A stretch of DNA of 64,000 nt from Danio rerio (GCF_049306965.1 NC_133183.1:27141501-27205500); one strand, 5' to 3'; positions 1-56,561 are shown, counted from the stretch's first letter. Program-made: numbers and translations. Notes: generated by a model not told the origin, from the letters alone.

Positions 1-1309
1 TTTTATTCATGGTTTCAAGCATATTCATAATTATGAGCTCAATGTGAATTTAAGTAACCTATTGAAAATTAAAAGCAACTATCTGCTTCTAATATGATAT
101 CAGTTCCATACATAATATAGGCTACTCACAATGACATGTGGTAATTATAGAAACATCAGACAAAGTTATAGCCAATAGAGAAATGTGCTTATTTACATAT
201 TTTGATATATTTTTTTAATATTAAATTTACAGGCACTTAAAAAAAACATGTGTCTTCTATTGCTTATACTAAAATAAATGTGAAATTTATAGCATTTAAA
301 AATAATTGTGCTCACTCCATTTAATTTCCACAGTGAAAGCACTTGTGTGCCTAAATAATAATAATAAATAACTATGACAAATTTAAAATTACAAATTATT
401 TACATTCAGTTACATAGCTGAACTGCACTCATCTTCCCTTAATGCTCGAAATGTCATATTATAATATATAATATTGTGATATCATATATGTTAAAGCACT
501 TTTAAAAAACTCAAATTCAAATTTGAAATATAAAATATTATAGTACAATATAATATCATCTTTCTTTTATGGACACAGTAATTTATCAGTTAATCTTCAA
601 AAATACAAATAAAAAAGGAATTTCTAAAATTAGAATGTATATTTTTGTACATTAATGGACATAGTAAATCCACTTCTTTTGCTTAAATATTCAATTCAGT
701 TCATCTTTATTTATATAGTGCTTTTACAATGTAGATTGTATTAAGCAGCTTAACATAGAAGTTCTAGTAAATTGAAGCTGTGTCAGTCCAGTTTTCAGAG
801 GTGAAGTTCAGTTTAGTTTAGTTCAGTTCAGTGTGGTTTAATTTTCACCGCTGAGAGTCTAAAAGAGCAAATCCACAAGTCCCAAAACAAACAAGCCAGT
901 GGCAAGGAACAAACTACATCAATTGACGAAAGTGAAGGGAAAAAAAACTTGAGAGAAACCAGGCTTAGTTGGGCACGACCATTTCTCCTGTATGCATAAA
1001 TACTCCAAAAATATCTGAAATATTATAAAAATAAAAATAAAGTAGAAATAATATAAAGGAGGACTAAGCTAAATTGTTCTCAACTCACAGCAATACAACT
1101 TTACAGTGAGTAAAAGTGTTTGCATTCAATACTTTATTGTTATTATAATTTTCCATATCTGCAGTGCCTGTGTTATGGCATTTTTTTTTTTGCAGTCCAT
1201 TTAGAATCCGACTTGGAAATCAATTTTTTTTTCTTTTTTGGCATTGATTGTTTTGAAATTCAAATGGCACTAACGTGCCTGTGTTTTTTTTTTCTGTAAT
1301 AAATATGGC
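1..1309. other. AT-rich DNA upstream of ampd2, no gene seen
   Basis: Strongly AT-rich with short homopolymers and only very short open frames. The one recognisable component is the dispersed repeat at 692-990. Confidence 0.6.
692..990 (+). repeat. Dispersed Danio repeat, copy 1
   Basis: Recognised by the string CTTTTACAATGTAGATTGT followed by AAGCAGCTTAACATA and TTCTAGTAAATTGAA. The same strings recur at 17500-17575. The copy runs on through CAGTCCAGTTTTCAGAG to GGGCACGACCATTTCTCC. It is a common zebrafish interspersed repeat, but I cannot name its class with certainty. Confidence 0.6.
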
Positions 1310-1552
1310 TGTCAAGCCAGGATCTTAATGGTTAATTGTGTGTATGTTGTTTACAAGAAGAAATCTGTTTTACAAGTTAAACCAAATTACAATTATATTT
1401 TGAATTTAAATAGTTTTTGTCTTGCGTTTACATTAATTTTACATTTGAATAGCCAACATTACAAGATTCAGTTTTTTAAATATGATTAATCGCGATTAAT
1501 TTTCAAAAAAGTGTGATAAATTTGTAAAAAAATTTTAATCGATTGACAGCAC
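1310..1552 (-). mobile_element. hAT-like DNA transposon remnant
   Basis: Contains GATTAATCGCGATTAAT and ends TTTAATCGATTGACAGC, the inverted form of a common zebrafish terminus that reads GGGCTGTCAATCGATTAAA. A GGCTGTCAAG string at about 1309 could be a decayed second end. It abuts a SINE fragment at 1553. Confidence 0.45.
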
Positions 1553-1760
1553 TCATTCATTTATTTTCTGTCGGCTTAGCCCCTTTACTAATCTGGGGTC
1601 GCCGCAGCGGATTGAACCGCCAACTTATCCAGCACATTTTTATGCAGCGGATGCCCTTCCAGCTGCAACCCATCTCTGAGAAATAAAGGGAAAGGATCGG
1701 CAGAGGAACACGAGGCGGAATCGAACTTGGGATACCATGAGCACCGGAGTGCATGTGTCA
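1553..1760 (-). repeat. DANA/mermaid SINE fragment
   Basis: The reverse complement carries the DANA tail and body: GCCGACAGAAAATAAATG, the GGCGGTTCAAT block and GGGTTGCAGCTGGAAGGGC. The tRNA-like head is missing or badly decayed. Open frames on this strand are SINE shadows. Confidence 0.75.
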
Positions 1761-2439
1761 ACACACTTTTCTTTTTTTTTTTCCAGCTAATGGGTAATCA
1801 AATAATTCTGTATAATATCACTGAATAAATAGTTACACTGTAAAAAAAAATCTTGGTTGCCTTAAATTTTTAAGCTGAATCAAATTACCTTTTGAGTCCA
1901 TTGAACTTAATGTTAAACTGATTAAAAACAGCTTGCATTGCAAACCTTACAAAATTAAGTTAAAACATGATTAACTTAATATGTTACGATCAGTTAAAAC
2001 ATGCTGTCATGACTAATTGATCATAGAAATTGTTTTACAGTCTAGGCCTATAATTAGGCTAATTGCAAAAAACTCATTAGAAATCTTTCTCTTTTTCAAA
2101 ACCTGAAATCTAGATGTAACTGTTTGCCTCTTTCAAATTGCACTTTATTACATTTCCAAGTTAAACTATAGGTTAATGGATTGTGTGAAATTGATAAACT
2201 GAAGATTTAAAATTCCCCATTCCAACATTGCTTGACGCTCCTTTTATTGCAGTCAATTGTAATCAGATTCTATGACCCTCCTTATCCTTCCCTTTTCCTA
2301 GACGATTCTGTAGACTATTTCAGATTGGCCCCTGTACCAGTAGTCACTTTTCTGGAGCCGTTTTTATTTGTATGCATCTCTGACACGTGTGTTTCTACCA
2401 TTTCACGTTTACAGTTCCAGCTGTTACCGATCACAGACA

Positions 2440-2905
2440 GTGGCGCGACGGTACGGAGGCAGCCTCCAGTGTATCTCTTCCGGCTGAATAAACTACCGAG
2501 CAGCGTCTGTTTGGCTCGTCGTCGTGTTTCCCCCCTCGTCTCCTGTGTCCATCATTACCAGGAGCATCTCCTTTCCATCACCACAACACACAGAGTCACC
2601 GTTCATATACTCACCGTACTCTCACCGTGGCTCCGAGTTCCCATGGAAACCGCGGGGAGTGACAGCATGCAGGCGGCGTGTGCCCGCGTGTGAGTGGGCA
2701 CCGAGAGCTGAGGGAGGAGCCACTTTCTATACTGCAGCATCCAAGAAGCGGGATTTCTCATTTACACACAAACACAAACGTCTGAACATCTTAGTTACTG
2801 CAGAGAAAGCTGGACCGAGTGAAACCCCCCTTTCTCTGCCCCGCTGTGGAATCCGTGCCTTGACCAACCAGTGTTTTGTCGGTCTCTGGTGAATCTAAAG
2901 CCAAA
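2440..2905 (+). promoter_or_regulatory. ampd2 promoter and 5' UTR region
   Basis: The stretch before the ampd2 ATG is clearly richer in GC and CpG than the AT-rich DNA on either side, for example around 2445-2540 and 2640-2720. No convincing TATA box is seen, which suits a CpG-type housekeeping promoter. The transcription start cannot be fixed by eye. The in-frame TGA at 2861 shows that at least the last 45 nt are untranslated in the reading frame. The ATG has A at -3. Confidence 0.45.
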
Positions 2906-47024
<44,119 letters not shown>

Positions 47025-47504
47025 CAGTGTTTCACACTTTCAATTATTCAACCAGTGCAGAGTGTGAGTAAAAGGTTAATCAGGGAAATGTGGGACTGAC
47101 TTTCTGTCCACAGGTATTCACCTAAACCCAATTGATAGTAATGTTTTGTAATTCATTTGGAAGCATTGTGCAGTTTTAAAGGGATGGTTCAGTCATAAAT
47201 GAGAATGTGCTAATTTACTCACTCTCAGGTTACGGAAGATGTAGGTGACTTTTTCTTGAAAGTTTTTAGCTGAAACTGTGGTCGTTGGTGATTCACATAA
47301 AGTAGTTTAACAGTTACCAGCAATTTAATGAAAGTTGCTGCTGAATTTTATTTCAGTATGATGACATATTTCTAACCCAAATGTAACTGAGTAGAGGGCG
47401 GGGTTTTAATTTTTGAGCTTCTCCTCTCATCTTTCACTTGCAGCAAGCTAACGGTTAGAGGGACGTGAAAGCATATTTCACCCAATCCATTAAAATGACA
47501 TCAT

Positions 47505-47777
47505 CCCTTTATCCATCAGGGGTCGCCACAGAGGAATGAACCAGCGGCTTATCCAGCATATGTTTTACGCAACAGATGCCCTTTCCAGCCACAACCCAGT
47601 ACTGGGAAACACCCATGCACACTTATTCACACTCCAGAGCACCTAGAGGAAACCAACACGAACACATGGGCAATAAACAAACTCCACACAAAAATGCCAA
47701 CTGACCCAGCTGGGATTTGAACCAGCGACCTTCTTGCTGTAAGGCGACAGTACTGAGCACTGAGCCACCGTGTCACT
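47505..47777 (-). repeat. DANA/mermaid SINE in the ampd2 3' UTR
   Basis: Reverse-complement DANA: GTTCATTCCTCTGTGGCGAC block, CAGTACTGGGTTGTGGCTGG and B box GGTTCAAATCCC, ending with the tRNA-like head near 47777. It supplies an AATAAA at 47673. Confidence 0.85.
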
Positions 47778-47984
47778 GATTAAAGACCAAACTAACTTTT
47801 ATTTAATGGATTAATCTTTCATTTTAAGACTAGCAATGTTTCATATAAGTTAGCGTCACGCTAATCTTGCTAAAGCAGGACTAGTCGACATCTGTAAAGT
47901 GATGTCAATTCAATTGAATTCAGGGTTCTATGTTCTAGAGTTTCCATTTTAGATGTCTGACTTTTAGCGGCATTCTAGACATTG

Positions 47985-48330
47985 ACTGCATCCGAAACCA
48001 CCTACTACTCAGTAGGTTCTGCATTTGAATTTAAATGTATTACTCGACTGTTAGAAAAAGAGTGTTCTATACAGTATGAATATGGGTAGTATGAATGGAA
48101 CTCGAATGTACTACATCTGCCACCGACATGACCTGCCTGCGTAAGTTGTGTTGCTTCACTCCCATTCATAAATTTTCTCGTGATACATTACCTGATAGCG
48201 TAGCAGCCATCAGATCTGCACTTAAGAATCTGTTTTTCAAAATTTTTGAATTTTGACGTACTACTCGGCCCACATACTGTTTTTAGCGTACTATATAGTA
48301 TGGAAATATGCGATTTTTGGATGCAGCCAC
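47985..48330. mobile_element. MITE with CTGCATCCGAAA ends
   Basis: Left GACTGCATCCGAAACC and right TTTTTGGATGCAGCC are inverted repeats; TACTACTCAGTAGG and ACTATATAGTATGG are typical of this zebrafish family. Confidence 0.6.
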
Positions 48331-49240
48331 TATTCCTGAGTATAAAGTAGGAAAACTCACTTTTGGTTTGTCTAGACCATAGCATATTACCCATGTCTCC
48401 TGATAATACACTGTTATGAAGAGAAATAATAAGATGTGCAAGAAAGTCAACATTATTACCTTTTGTCCAAAGTCAATGGCGAAATGACCCTGAACACATT
48501 TGCAGCAGTTGCATTTGTTGACTAGTTTATGAATCACCAAGCAGTCTCAGCTAAAATAAAATTCAGTTAGTGTTCTACTAAAGAAAAAAGTCACCTCCAC
48601 TTTCGATTGCCTGAGAGAGAGTAGTTTAAATGAAAATTTTCTTTCCTTTTTGGATGAACTAGCCTTTTAAAGCCCTATTTGCTGGGAAACTGACAGAATT
48701 TGCACAAAGTAAATGGCATTGTCGTCAAAAGCACACCCAGATTTCACAGAAAATTAACTGAAAACGTATGTTCAGAGCTCCAGGAAACCTCAAAAATCCC
48801 CCCTCTGTAACTGAGGACCTTTACACTGTCCATAACCTGCAGCATGAAATTCAGCAAAATGGTTTACACTGTCATACATAATGAACATTTGGTGTCGTTT
48901 GTACACTTGTTCTGATCGCTAACAGCCATAAACATTGGTTTGTTGGCTATTCTGGTGTAAACTGAAATACACACGCACATCTCCGTTATGAGCCGTCATC
49001 ATCATGTCATTTTTCAATGGACATTTATTTCCGTTATATTCTTGATTTTAACAGTTTCTGCTTTAATGTTTTTATTATTGTGAGATTATTTATTTTATAG
49101 TGGCTGTATCCATTTTTATGTGTCTGTAATTGAGTAATTATTAGTGCTATTTATTGTAAATTCCACATAATATCAAAGTCAAGTTTATTTTTTCTGCTGT
49201 ATTCTGTATCTCAAAATAAAAATATCATAATTCTGCCTGT

Positions 49241-50700
49241 CTGTGGAGTTTGATATACTTTTTCTTACCTTATTTTACAAAGCATGAGAATGTGGTAAAA
49301 CAATGTGCTACAAACCAGTGTGTTTCTGATTGTAACATATTCAACATCAAGTTGCATGATGGTTAAAGAAAATATTTCTTTGAAGCTAAAGTAACTTTAA
49401 ATACTCATTGTTATGTTACTGAATAGACAGAATAAGTTCTTAATATGAGTCTAAATCATACATCTATCACAGAGTGGCACACTTTGGGGCCTGGAACACC
49501 CATAAAGTTTCCTTTTTGTTTATAAATTTGACCTGGCGTCCTGGCCTAAGAATCACATACACAGTTTTCTTTGTGTTCTCTGTTCTGTTCATTTGACCAG
49601 CCTTTTTCCTGCAGCCTTTGTTCATCTAGTGTTACAAGTTAGAAAAAATCTACCTCAGCTTTGAGTCTTAAAGCGATAGTTCACCCAAAAACTAATGTAA
49701 CCTGTTCATAAAAGGCAAGCCAACAGGCACTTTCAGCATAAATATAAATATATATATACAGGAAAAACAAAAATAATACATATCCTGATGATACATTATG
49801 AGGTCTAATGAAGCAAACCAGTCACTCTGTACACGGAACTTAAAAAACAAAACAAAACATGGAAGCATTACTTTTTATCCAGAGCCTCTGTAAATGCGTC
49901 CAGGACAGTCTGGAACTCACACATAAGCTGACTTTATTTTACTTGAATGATGCAACACAAGCTTCTCCATTCTCTGTGGTAAACCAGCACTAAAGTCATC
50001 TTGGATACCCTGAATGTATTAACTGCAGGGGTGTACTAATCCTTTAAAGCATTTGTTTTACAAGAACATGAAGGTTGCTACATCACAGTACATTTTTGCA
50101 GACTTGTTGAAATATAGGTTACTGCTGTGTTTTAGTAAACGTGGAATTAAAGCAAACACCTATTTTTGTCACATTATGAAGTGAATGTGTTTTAAACTGA
50201 TTCTAATAAGCTTTTTTTTTTTGTTTCACCTCAGTTCTGCTTACATAAATGCATACAAAGAGTTAAAACTCAATAAAAACATTTAATATGTCATGAATTA
50301 AACAAGTTTTAATAGTTCTGACTAACTCCATTATAAATTACAGATTATCATAATTAAAAATGAAAATATATACATAACACCAATTAACTGTCGAAATTAC
50401 CATTAAGCAGTGATCTGAATAAAAAAATAAAGATTGCAATTGAGATAAATCGGTTTTTAAGCTTTTATTTGGGCTCTTAAAGCCGATGTCTGGATGATAC
50501 CATTTCAAAAGCTGAGTGGAGGTGAGGATTATCTTTTAAACTCCAGTGGTTGTTGTTTTCTTTATTAAATAATCAAACACATTTCTCTGTGAAAGAATAA
50601 AATTTATACTGAAACATATGTATGTTATCACAATGCATATTTTACTGCACAAAATGAAAATGAAATATTGCATAGTGTTCAGCACGCACTAAAAGAAAAG
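49241..50700. other. ampd2-gstm intergenic DNA
   Basis: AT-rich. A stub of the TTAAAGG-GATAGTTCACCC MITE lies at 49668-49700. No open frame is supported. Confidence 0.5.
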
Positions 50701-50739
50701 AAAAAGGGTACTTTCCCTTTAAATTGGGTCTAAACGCAC

Positions 50740-50834
50740 AGAGCCCACGTGCGCGCACACGCCCCCTCCTCCATTCCGTCGCTCCTGCACCTCATTTTGA
50801 AGAGCCGAGTAGCGGTGCACCCTCTTGTTGCAAA
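50740..50834 (+). promoter_or_regulatory. gstm-A proximal promoter / 5' UTR
   Basis: A GC-rich 95-nt block rises abruptly from AT-rich DNA in front of the first gstm ATG. It holds an E-box-like CACGTG, alternating GC/CA, and ACACGCCCCC at 50757. A related ACACGCCCCT lies upstream of the other two gstm copies. A Sp/KLF-type site is an inference from base composition. Confidence 0.45.
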
Positions 50835-53149
50835 ATGGCAATGAAATTGGCTTATTGGGATATACGCGGGGTAAGAACCAGTAGTAAATTTGCTACCTGT
50901 ACTAAAATATTATTATTTGATTACTGTTAAAAACAACTTCTCATGGAGTCGCCATCATATAAGAGAATTGTATTCTGTGCTGTTTCTAATTTCTGAAAAC
51001 AGTAAAGTTCACTTCATATTGTTAATGTTAGCTTGTTTAACTTCACGTCTTTGATGGACAATAAGTCGTTGCTTCAGAAATTAACTCGTCAGACAGTCCG
51101 TGGAGAAAGTTTGAAACTCGTCCAAATGCCTTGTGTGACGCTGAACTGTATGACCTCTTAAACACATATTAGGGATTATTAAACGCGTTTTGTCGTTTAC
51201 TGTGCTAACGTACTTTTTATGTCAGTTATGTTTAACGTTATCTCAAGGCACTTCGGGTGTGGCGACACTAATATTCAAAATTACGACAAAACAGTAACGT
51301 GTTGTTGTAATTCGAGCTATAACCTTACACTAAATGCTTTGGGCAAAAAGGGTTTTGCACGTGTTTATGAAGTGCTTTTACAGCACTCTTCTCAAATGTT
51401 GAGTTGTTTGGCAACAAACGTTAACGTTAATCATCATAAAATGCCTCAAGTCTTCATCACACTTTCTACGTTGTTTTGCAAAGAAGTATTCTTTGCAAAT
51501 TCTAAATAAGGAAAATCATATGAGCAGCAAATTACTATCAAAGTACAAATTTTTTCACAGTGAATTAGAACAGTGTTACTGTTGTTTTGAAGTCATGCAT
51601 GTTAATTCCAATAGAATATTCAAGGTAACATGGTAAACAATATAGGGACTTTTAAATAAACGAATGTGCGAATATAAAACCAACTTTACCTGTGTTGTTT
51701 TGCCTTAATATTCAGGGAGAACAAAATACAAATTAACCGCAATGATAAAAATATTATTTTACTGTGTATGTCTCAGAAGATTAAAGCAGATATGTGTGGC
51801 AGCATTTCCATAAATAGACGAGTTATTCAACAAGTTGTTTGTTTAAAATTATTCACTTCATAGATGTGCAAAATATGTACAACCCATGGTTGAAAGAGTC
51901 CGATAGTATAATTTCAAGACTGAAAGGCATTTTACAGTTGCAGAAATGAACTATACAGCACAATATTTTTTTTTCTATTAACAGCTTGCTCAACCCATCC
52001 GTCTGCTGTTGGAATACACCGGTACCAAATACGAGGAAAAGTTCTATACATGCGGCGAAGGTAAATCAATATAAAGAGTTTAATAAAACTTTTTTTTTCA
52101 TTTAATCACAGAGTGCTATTCAAATGTCTTGCAGCTCCCAACTATGACAAAAGCTGTTGGTTTAATGAGAAAAGCAAGCTTGGGATGGACTTTCCAAATG
52201 TAAGTTCTAAACTTTCCCTATGTTGTTTTGCAAAGTATGGTATGAATTAATTAACAATCATCTGTGTTGACCAGTTACCCTACCTAGAGGACGGAGACCG
52301 AAAGATCGTCCAGAGCAATGCCATAATGAGATACATCGCTCGCAAACACAACCTCTGTAAGAACTGCATTCATCTATTTCTTCATAAAATGTTTTACCTC
52401 TTTTAAGCGTCGCTTAAAATAATGTAAAAACTTTCACTGTCTTGTGTTTCTAGGTGGGGAAACTGAAGAAGAACAAATGAGAGTTGACATTTTGGAAAAT
52501 CAGGCGATGGACTTCCGCAATGGATTTGTCCAGCTCTGCTACTTAGACTTTGTAATGTGTACTACAATGTTGGTGGATTTTTTCATAATGTGATACAAGT
52601 CATTAATAATAAGTTCAATTAATTTACCTGCAGGACAAAAACAAATCCAGTTATTGTGAGAAACTTTCAGGAACTCTAAAGCAGTTCTCTGACTTCCTTG
52701 GTGACAGAAAGTGGTTTGCTGGGGACAAGGTAAATGAGCCTTAATGTTTTGAATACGATAATTTTGTCAATTTATAGATGTTGTAAATAACAGACTGTAT
52801 TCTGTGAATATTTTTTGGTACGTTCACCCTACTGTCACTTCCTCCAGATCACATTTGTGGATTTCATCATGTATGAGTTGTTGGATCAGCATCGCATGTT
52901 TGAGCCAGCATGCCTGGATGACTTTAAAAACCTTAGATGTTTCCTGGATCATTTTGAGGTTAGAATTCACACGGTACAACATGATGATCTCAAATAAGTT
53001 GTAATGTTTGTAGATAAACCCGGTTGTGACTGAATATGAATTGTTTCTGTTAGAGTCTTGAGAAGATTGCAGAATACATGAAGTCAAACAGGTTCATGAA
53101 AACACCTGTGAACAACAAGATGGCCAAATGGGGAAACAAGAAGGAGTGA
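50835..53149 (+). CDS. gstm: Mu-class glutathione S-transferase, first tandem copy (gstm-A), 219 aa
   Basis: Cytosolic dimeric enzyme that conjugates glutathione to electrophilic xenobiotics and lipid peroxidation products. Exons: 50835-50870, 51985-52060, 52135-52199, 52275-52356, 52454-52551, 52634-52729, 52848-52958, 53054-53149. The protein starts [20 protein letters not shown]. The N-terminal thioredoxin-like domain (about 1-82) has the catalytic Tyr7 and glutathione-site residues Trp46, Lys50, Asn59, Gln72 and Ser73. The mu loop is [12 protein letters not shown] (35-46). The all-helical C-terminal domain holds Tyr116, and the protein ends [10 protein letters not shown]. Eight exons is the usual GSTM structure; exon 5 is 98 nt here, against 101 nt in mammals from memory. 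It lies 3.8 kb downstream of ampd2 in the same orientation. Zebrafish has gstm.1 to gstm.3; which number this copy carries is not certain. Confidence 0.95.
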
Positions 53150-53515
53150 AACTAACAACCATTGCCAACAACTCTTTTAAAACATTTCATTAGACCAGCA
53201 GTTAGTTAAATGTACATCTCAGTGATAGTTGTCATTAGTGTAGATTAAAAAAGCACAGCACAACACAACAGTCTGAATTCTTAGTGGTCGTCTATAGAAA
53301 TAATGTAATTGAAAAGCACTTCTGTTTAGGTTGAATGTGTTCAGGTGAGTGTTGCATTTTGATTTTTCACATTGATTCCATGAAAAGAAAAGCATTTCAG
53401 TGTGTTAGGTTTCACTGTTTAGTTTGTGGTTCTGCATTGTCTGAATTGTAAGCAAAGCATTAAATGCGGCATCGTATTTTGACCCAATAAAGAGCACAGA
53501 TTTGTTTCATTCAGT
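53150..53515 (+). other. gstm-A 3' UTR with poly(A) signal
   Basis: The sequence after the stop is closely matched by the gstm-B 3' UTR and contains AATAAA at 53486-53491, the probable poly(A) signal. Cleavage is expected about 15-25 nt further on. Confidence 0.65.
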
Positions 53516-54339
53516 ATTTTTTTTTCTTGGGGAAACCTATTAATATATGAAGAGTTCATTTGCAGGAACAGATTACTCAATTTTGTCATTGTCAGATATC
53601 ATGTTTTTGTTGTGTATTGAAGAATACAGTGAACTTTTAATTTTCAGCCAGGCAGCACAGGGGCTTCTGGTGAACTGTCTTTACATTACAAAATTGCATA
53701 TTAAAATCTGATTTCTTTAAATATTAGCGATAGTCACTGCCTGATAGATATACGATATGAAGTGGGTCTCAGACCAGACAAGAAGCACTGCATTCCATTT
53801 CCCCCCGCCATGTCTTTAAAATATGACAGTTACTTTAGTATTATCGATGGAATTTCTGCGCTCGCTGGCAGTTACAATGGTCTTTTATATTATTTTACTC
53901 TTAAACATCTACATGAATGCTTAAGTCTATTTACCTGAATGTGAAACACTGATGCTGTTAAAACAACCTTGTGAAATTGAAAATACTCACATTAAGCTTT
54001 CACCGGAAGTTTATCGTCGCCTTCAAAACTCTAGCTATGCATAGGTGAAGAACACTACAACTGAAGTTTTCAGAAATCGTACTTTTACATTTGAGTATTG
54101 AAGAAATTACTGCAAAAAAAGACTTTTTGCTAATAAACTGTACATATGCAGTTGAATGCTCTTATTAGTGTTTAAGTGGAATTACATTTACTATATTACA
54201 TATTACTTATAGCACTTTGATTATTAAGTTTACTTAAAAAATAGACATTTATACAAATTTTTTGTTTAATTTTGGAGCATTCTTATTCAGTAGGATTGGT
54301 ACTCTTAGCTTGAAACTGTTATGTTAAATAGCATAGTAC
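53516..54339. other. gstm-A/gstm-B intergenic DNA
   Basis: AT-rich with nothing recognised apart from the residual paralogous tail of the 3' region (to about 53575). Confidence 0.5.
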
Positions 54340-54714
54340 ACTTGTTGGTTTAGTGTGCAGTCCGGACACGCCCCTGAGTGAAACTGCACCCTTGGTCTCC
54401 TGAGGTCGCGTATTCATCTCCATTATTACACAAAAGTTTTTCTTTATTTTTTGTAAATTGTAATACACCTGCTGAAAGTTTTGGGTTTGAAACATGTTAT
54501 ATATATTTCACTCATTAAAGTATGCACGTTTGTTTTAAATTGATACTTTAGTATAATCGAATCCAAACATAATCCATCTTCAAGTCTCGGTGAAAAGATG
54601 TTTGTTAATTTTTTTGAACCATTTTGCTTTCCGTACTTTCAAATAGTTTGTGTTGTGTAACGCTAAAGGGAAACTGGAATCGGCTGCGGTTACTGTACAT
54701 CACCATTTTACAAA
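54340..54714 (+). promoter_or_regulatory. gstm-B upstream region with shared ACACGCCCCT motif
   Basis: Contains ACACGCCCCT at 54366-54375 followed by TATTCATCTCCATTATTAC, which resembles CATTCATCTCCGCTCACTG upstream of gstm-C. This suggests the promoter was copied along with the gene. The motif lies about 350 nt from the ATG, farther than in the other two copies, with AT-rich sequence between. Confidence 0.35.
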
Positions 54715-56561
54715 ATGGCAATGAAATTGGTATACTGGGATATACGAGGGGTAAGATATTCCTATTTACATCAAGCATTGTAGAACTTCTCATGCAGTCG
54801 CCAGCAAATGTATTCTGCGCGGTTCATGTGTGAAAAATACGTAGCTTGTTTACATTCCTCTCAGAAATGAATGAATGATGATCAACCAGTGGAGAAAGTT
54901 TAAAGCTGGTGCAGATAATGGATTGCCTGCTGTGTCGCAGAACTGTAAAAACTAGACTAGCTATATAACATTACCATCCTAAGGCATATACAGAGATAAT
55001 TTACGCGTTTTTTTCTGTCTATTCGGGAGTGGCGACACATGCATAATCACGAGTCTAACGTTAGATATTCATACTATTTCTACGTTGTTTTGCTTAAGTT
55101 TAAGAGCAAGTTGTCGAGCAGAAGACAAGTTAACTGCAGTGATAAACAATTTTACTACGTTGTTTCAGAAAACTAGAGCAGATCTATGTGGCAGCATTTC
55201 CATAATTATTCAACAAGTTGTTTGTTCAAAGTTATTCACTTCATAAATGTGCAAAGTATTTACAACCCATGGTTTGTAAGGGTCAAATAGATTGAAAGGC
55301 ATTTTACAGCAGCAGCAATGATCTATAACAAACTATACAAATCAATTTTAATTCATCCAGCTTGCTCAACCTATCCGTCTGCTGTTGGAATACACCGGTA
55401 CCAAATATGAGGAAAAGTTGTATTCATGTGGTGAAGGTAAATCAATATAACTACATAACAGGTATTTTTTCTTAAGCAAACATGGAGTGACGTTCTTATT
55501 ATTGTCTTGCAGCTCCCAACTATGACAGAAGCTGTTGGTTAAATGATAAAAGTAAACTCAAGATGGACTTTCCAAATGTAAGTTCTATACTTTTCTATCT
55601 TCTTCTTGCAAAGTATGACATGAATTAACTAACCATCATCGGTGTTGATTAGTTGCCCTACCTAGAGGATGGAGACAGAAAGATAGTGCAGAGCAATGCC
55701 ATAATGAGATACATCGCTCGCAAACACAACCTCTGTGAGAGCTGCATTTATTTGTTCCTTCATAATTTTTTTGTACTGTTTCCAGTATCTTTTAAATTAA
55801 TATAACGTAATGTAATTTTTTTTTCACTGTCATGTGTTTCTAGGTGGGGAAACTGAAGAAGAACAGATAAGAGTTGACATTTTGGAAAATCAGGCGATGG
55901 ACTTCCGCAATGGATTTGTCCAGCTCTGCTACTTTGACTTTGTAATGGACTATTTAATATGTACTACAGTGTGTTTGATTTTCATTTCAGAAGATGACCT
56001 ATTAGTAATATTTTCAATTAATTTTCCTGCAGGACAAAAACAAATCCAGTTACTGTGAGAAACTGCCAGGAACTCTAAAGCAGTTCTCTGACTTCCTTGG
56101 TGACAGGAAGTGGTTTGCTGGGGACAAGGTAAATGAGACTTAATCTTTTGAATATGATAATTTTGTCAATTCATAGATGTTGTAAATAACAGACTGTATT
56201 CTGTGAATATTTTTTGGTACGTTCACCCTACTGTCACTTCCTCCAGATCACATTTGTGGATTTCATCATGTATGAGTTGTTGGATCAGCATCGCATGTTC
56301 GAGCCAGCATGCCTGGATGACTTCAAAAATCTTAGATGTTTCCTGGATCACTTTGAGGTTAGAACTCAGTTTTTTGCACACAGACTTACTTCATAATCTT
56401 AAATAAGTTCTAATGTTTGCGGATAAAACCGGTTGTGACTAAATGTGAATTGTGTTTTCTGTCAGAATCTTGAGAAGATTGCAGAATACATGAAGTCAAA
56501 CAGGTTCATGAAAACACCTGTGAACAGCAAGATGGCCAAATGGGGAAACAAGAAAGAGTGA
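54715..56561 (+). CDS. gstm: Mu-class glutathione S-transferase, second tandem copy (gstm-B), 219 aa
   Basis: Exons: 54715-54750, 55361-55436, 55513-55577, 55653-55734, 55844-55941, 56033-56128, 56247-56357, 56466-56561, with the same lengths and phases as gstm-A. By hand comparison the protein differs from gstm-A at about 12 of 219 positions (around 94-95% identical). Most changes are in the N-terminal half (Val6, Leu33, Ser35, Arg43, Leu47, Asp49, Lys54). Tyr7, Trp46, Lys50, Gln72, Ser73 and Tyr116 are kept. Residue 117, next to Tyr116, is Phe here and Leu in gstm-A. Exons 6-8 and their introns are almost identical to gstm-A, pointing to recent duplication or gene conversion. A MITE sits just after the stop codon. 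Confidence 0.95.

Larger units (their letters stand above)
47176..48670. mobile_element. TTAA-flanked inverted-repeat element split by later insertions
   Basis: Left TTAAAGGGATGGTTCAGTC and right TGGATGAACTAGCCTTTTAA with TTAA borders. The arms also share GGTGACTTTTTCTT, TTTTAGCTGA and GGTGATTCA on the left against their reverse complements at about 48525-48600. A DANA SINE (47505-47777) and a MITE (47985-48330) sit inside. The whole stack lies in the ampd2 3' UTR. Confidence 0.7.
47025..49240 (+). other. ampd2 3' UTR, largely transposon-derived
   Basis: No canonical AATAAA follows the stop codon until 47673, and that one lies inside a SINE. The best candidate poly(A) signal is AATAAA at 49215-49220, followed by a GT-rich stretch, giving a 3' UTR of about 2.2 kb. 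Most of 47176-48670 consists of nested mobile elements listed separately. Shorter transcripts ending at weaker signals, such as 48552, are possible. The cleavage site is inferred from the signal only. Confidence 0.5.

Noticed and set aside
2232-2892. Overlapping frames of 153 and 122 codons in the ampd2 5' region
   Set aside because: No recognisable domain; they overlap the promoter/5' UTR and are not in phase with exon 1.
52824-53087. Minus-strand frame opposite gstm-A exons 7-8
   Set aside because: Shadow of sense exons and intron; it has no homology of its own. The frame at 61808-62086 is the same case in gstm-C.
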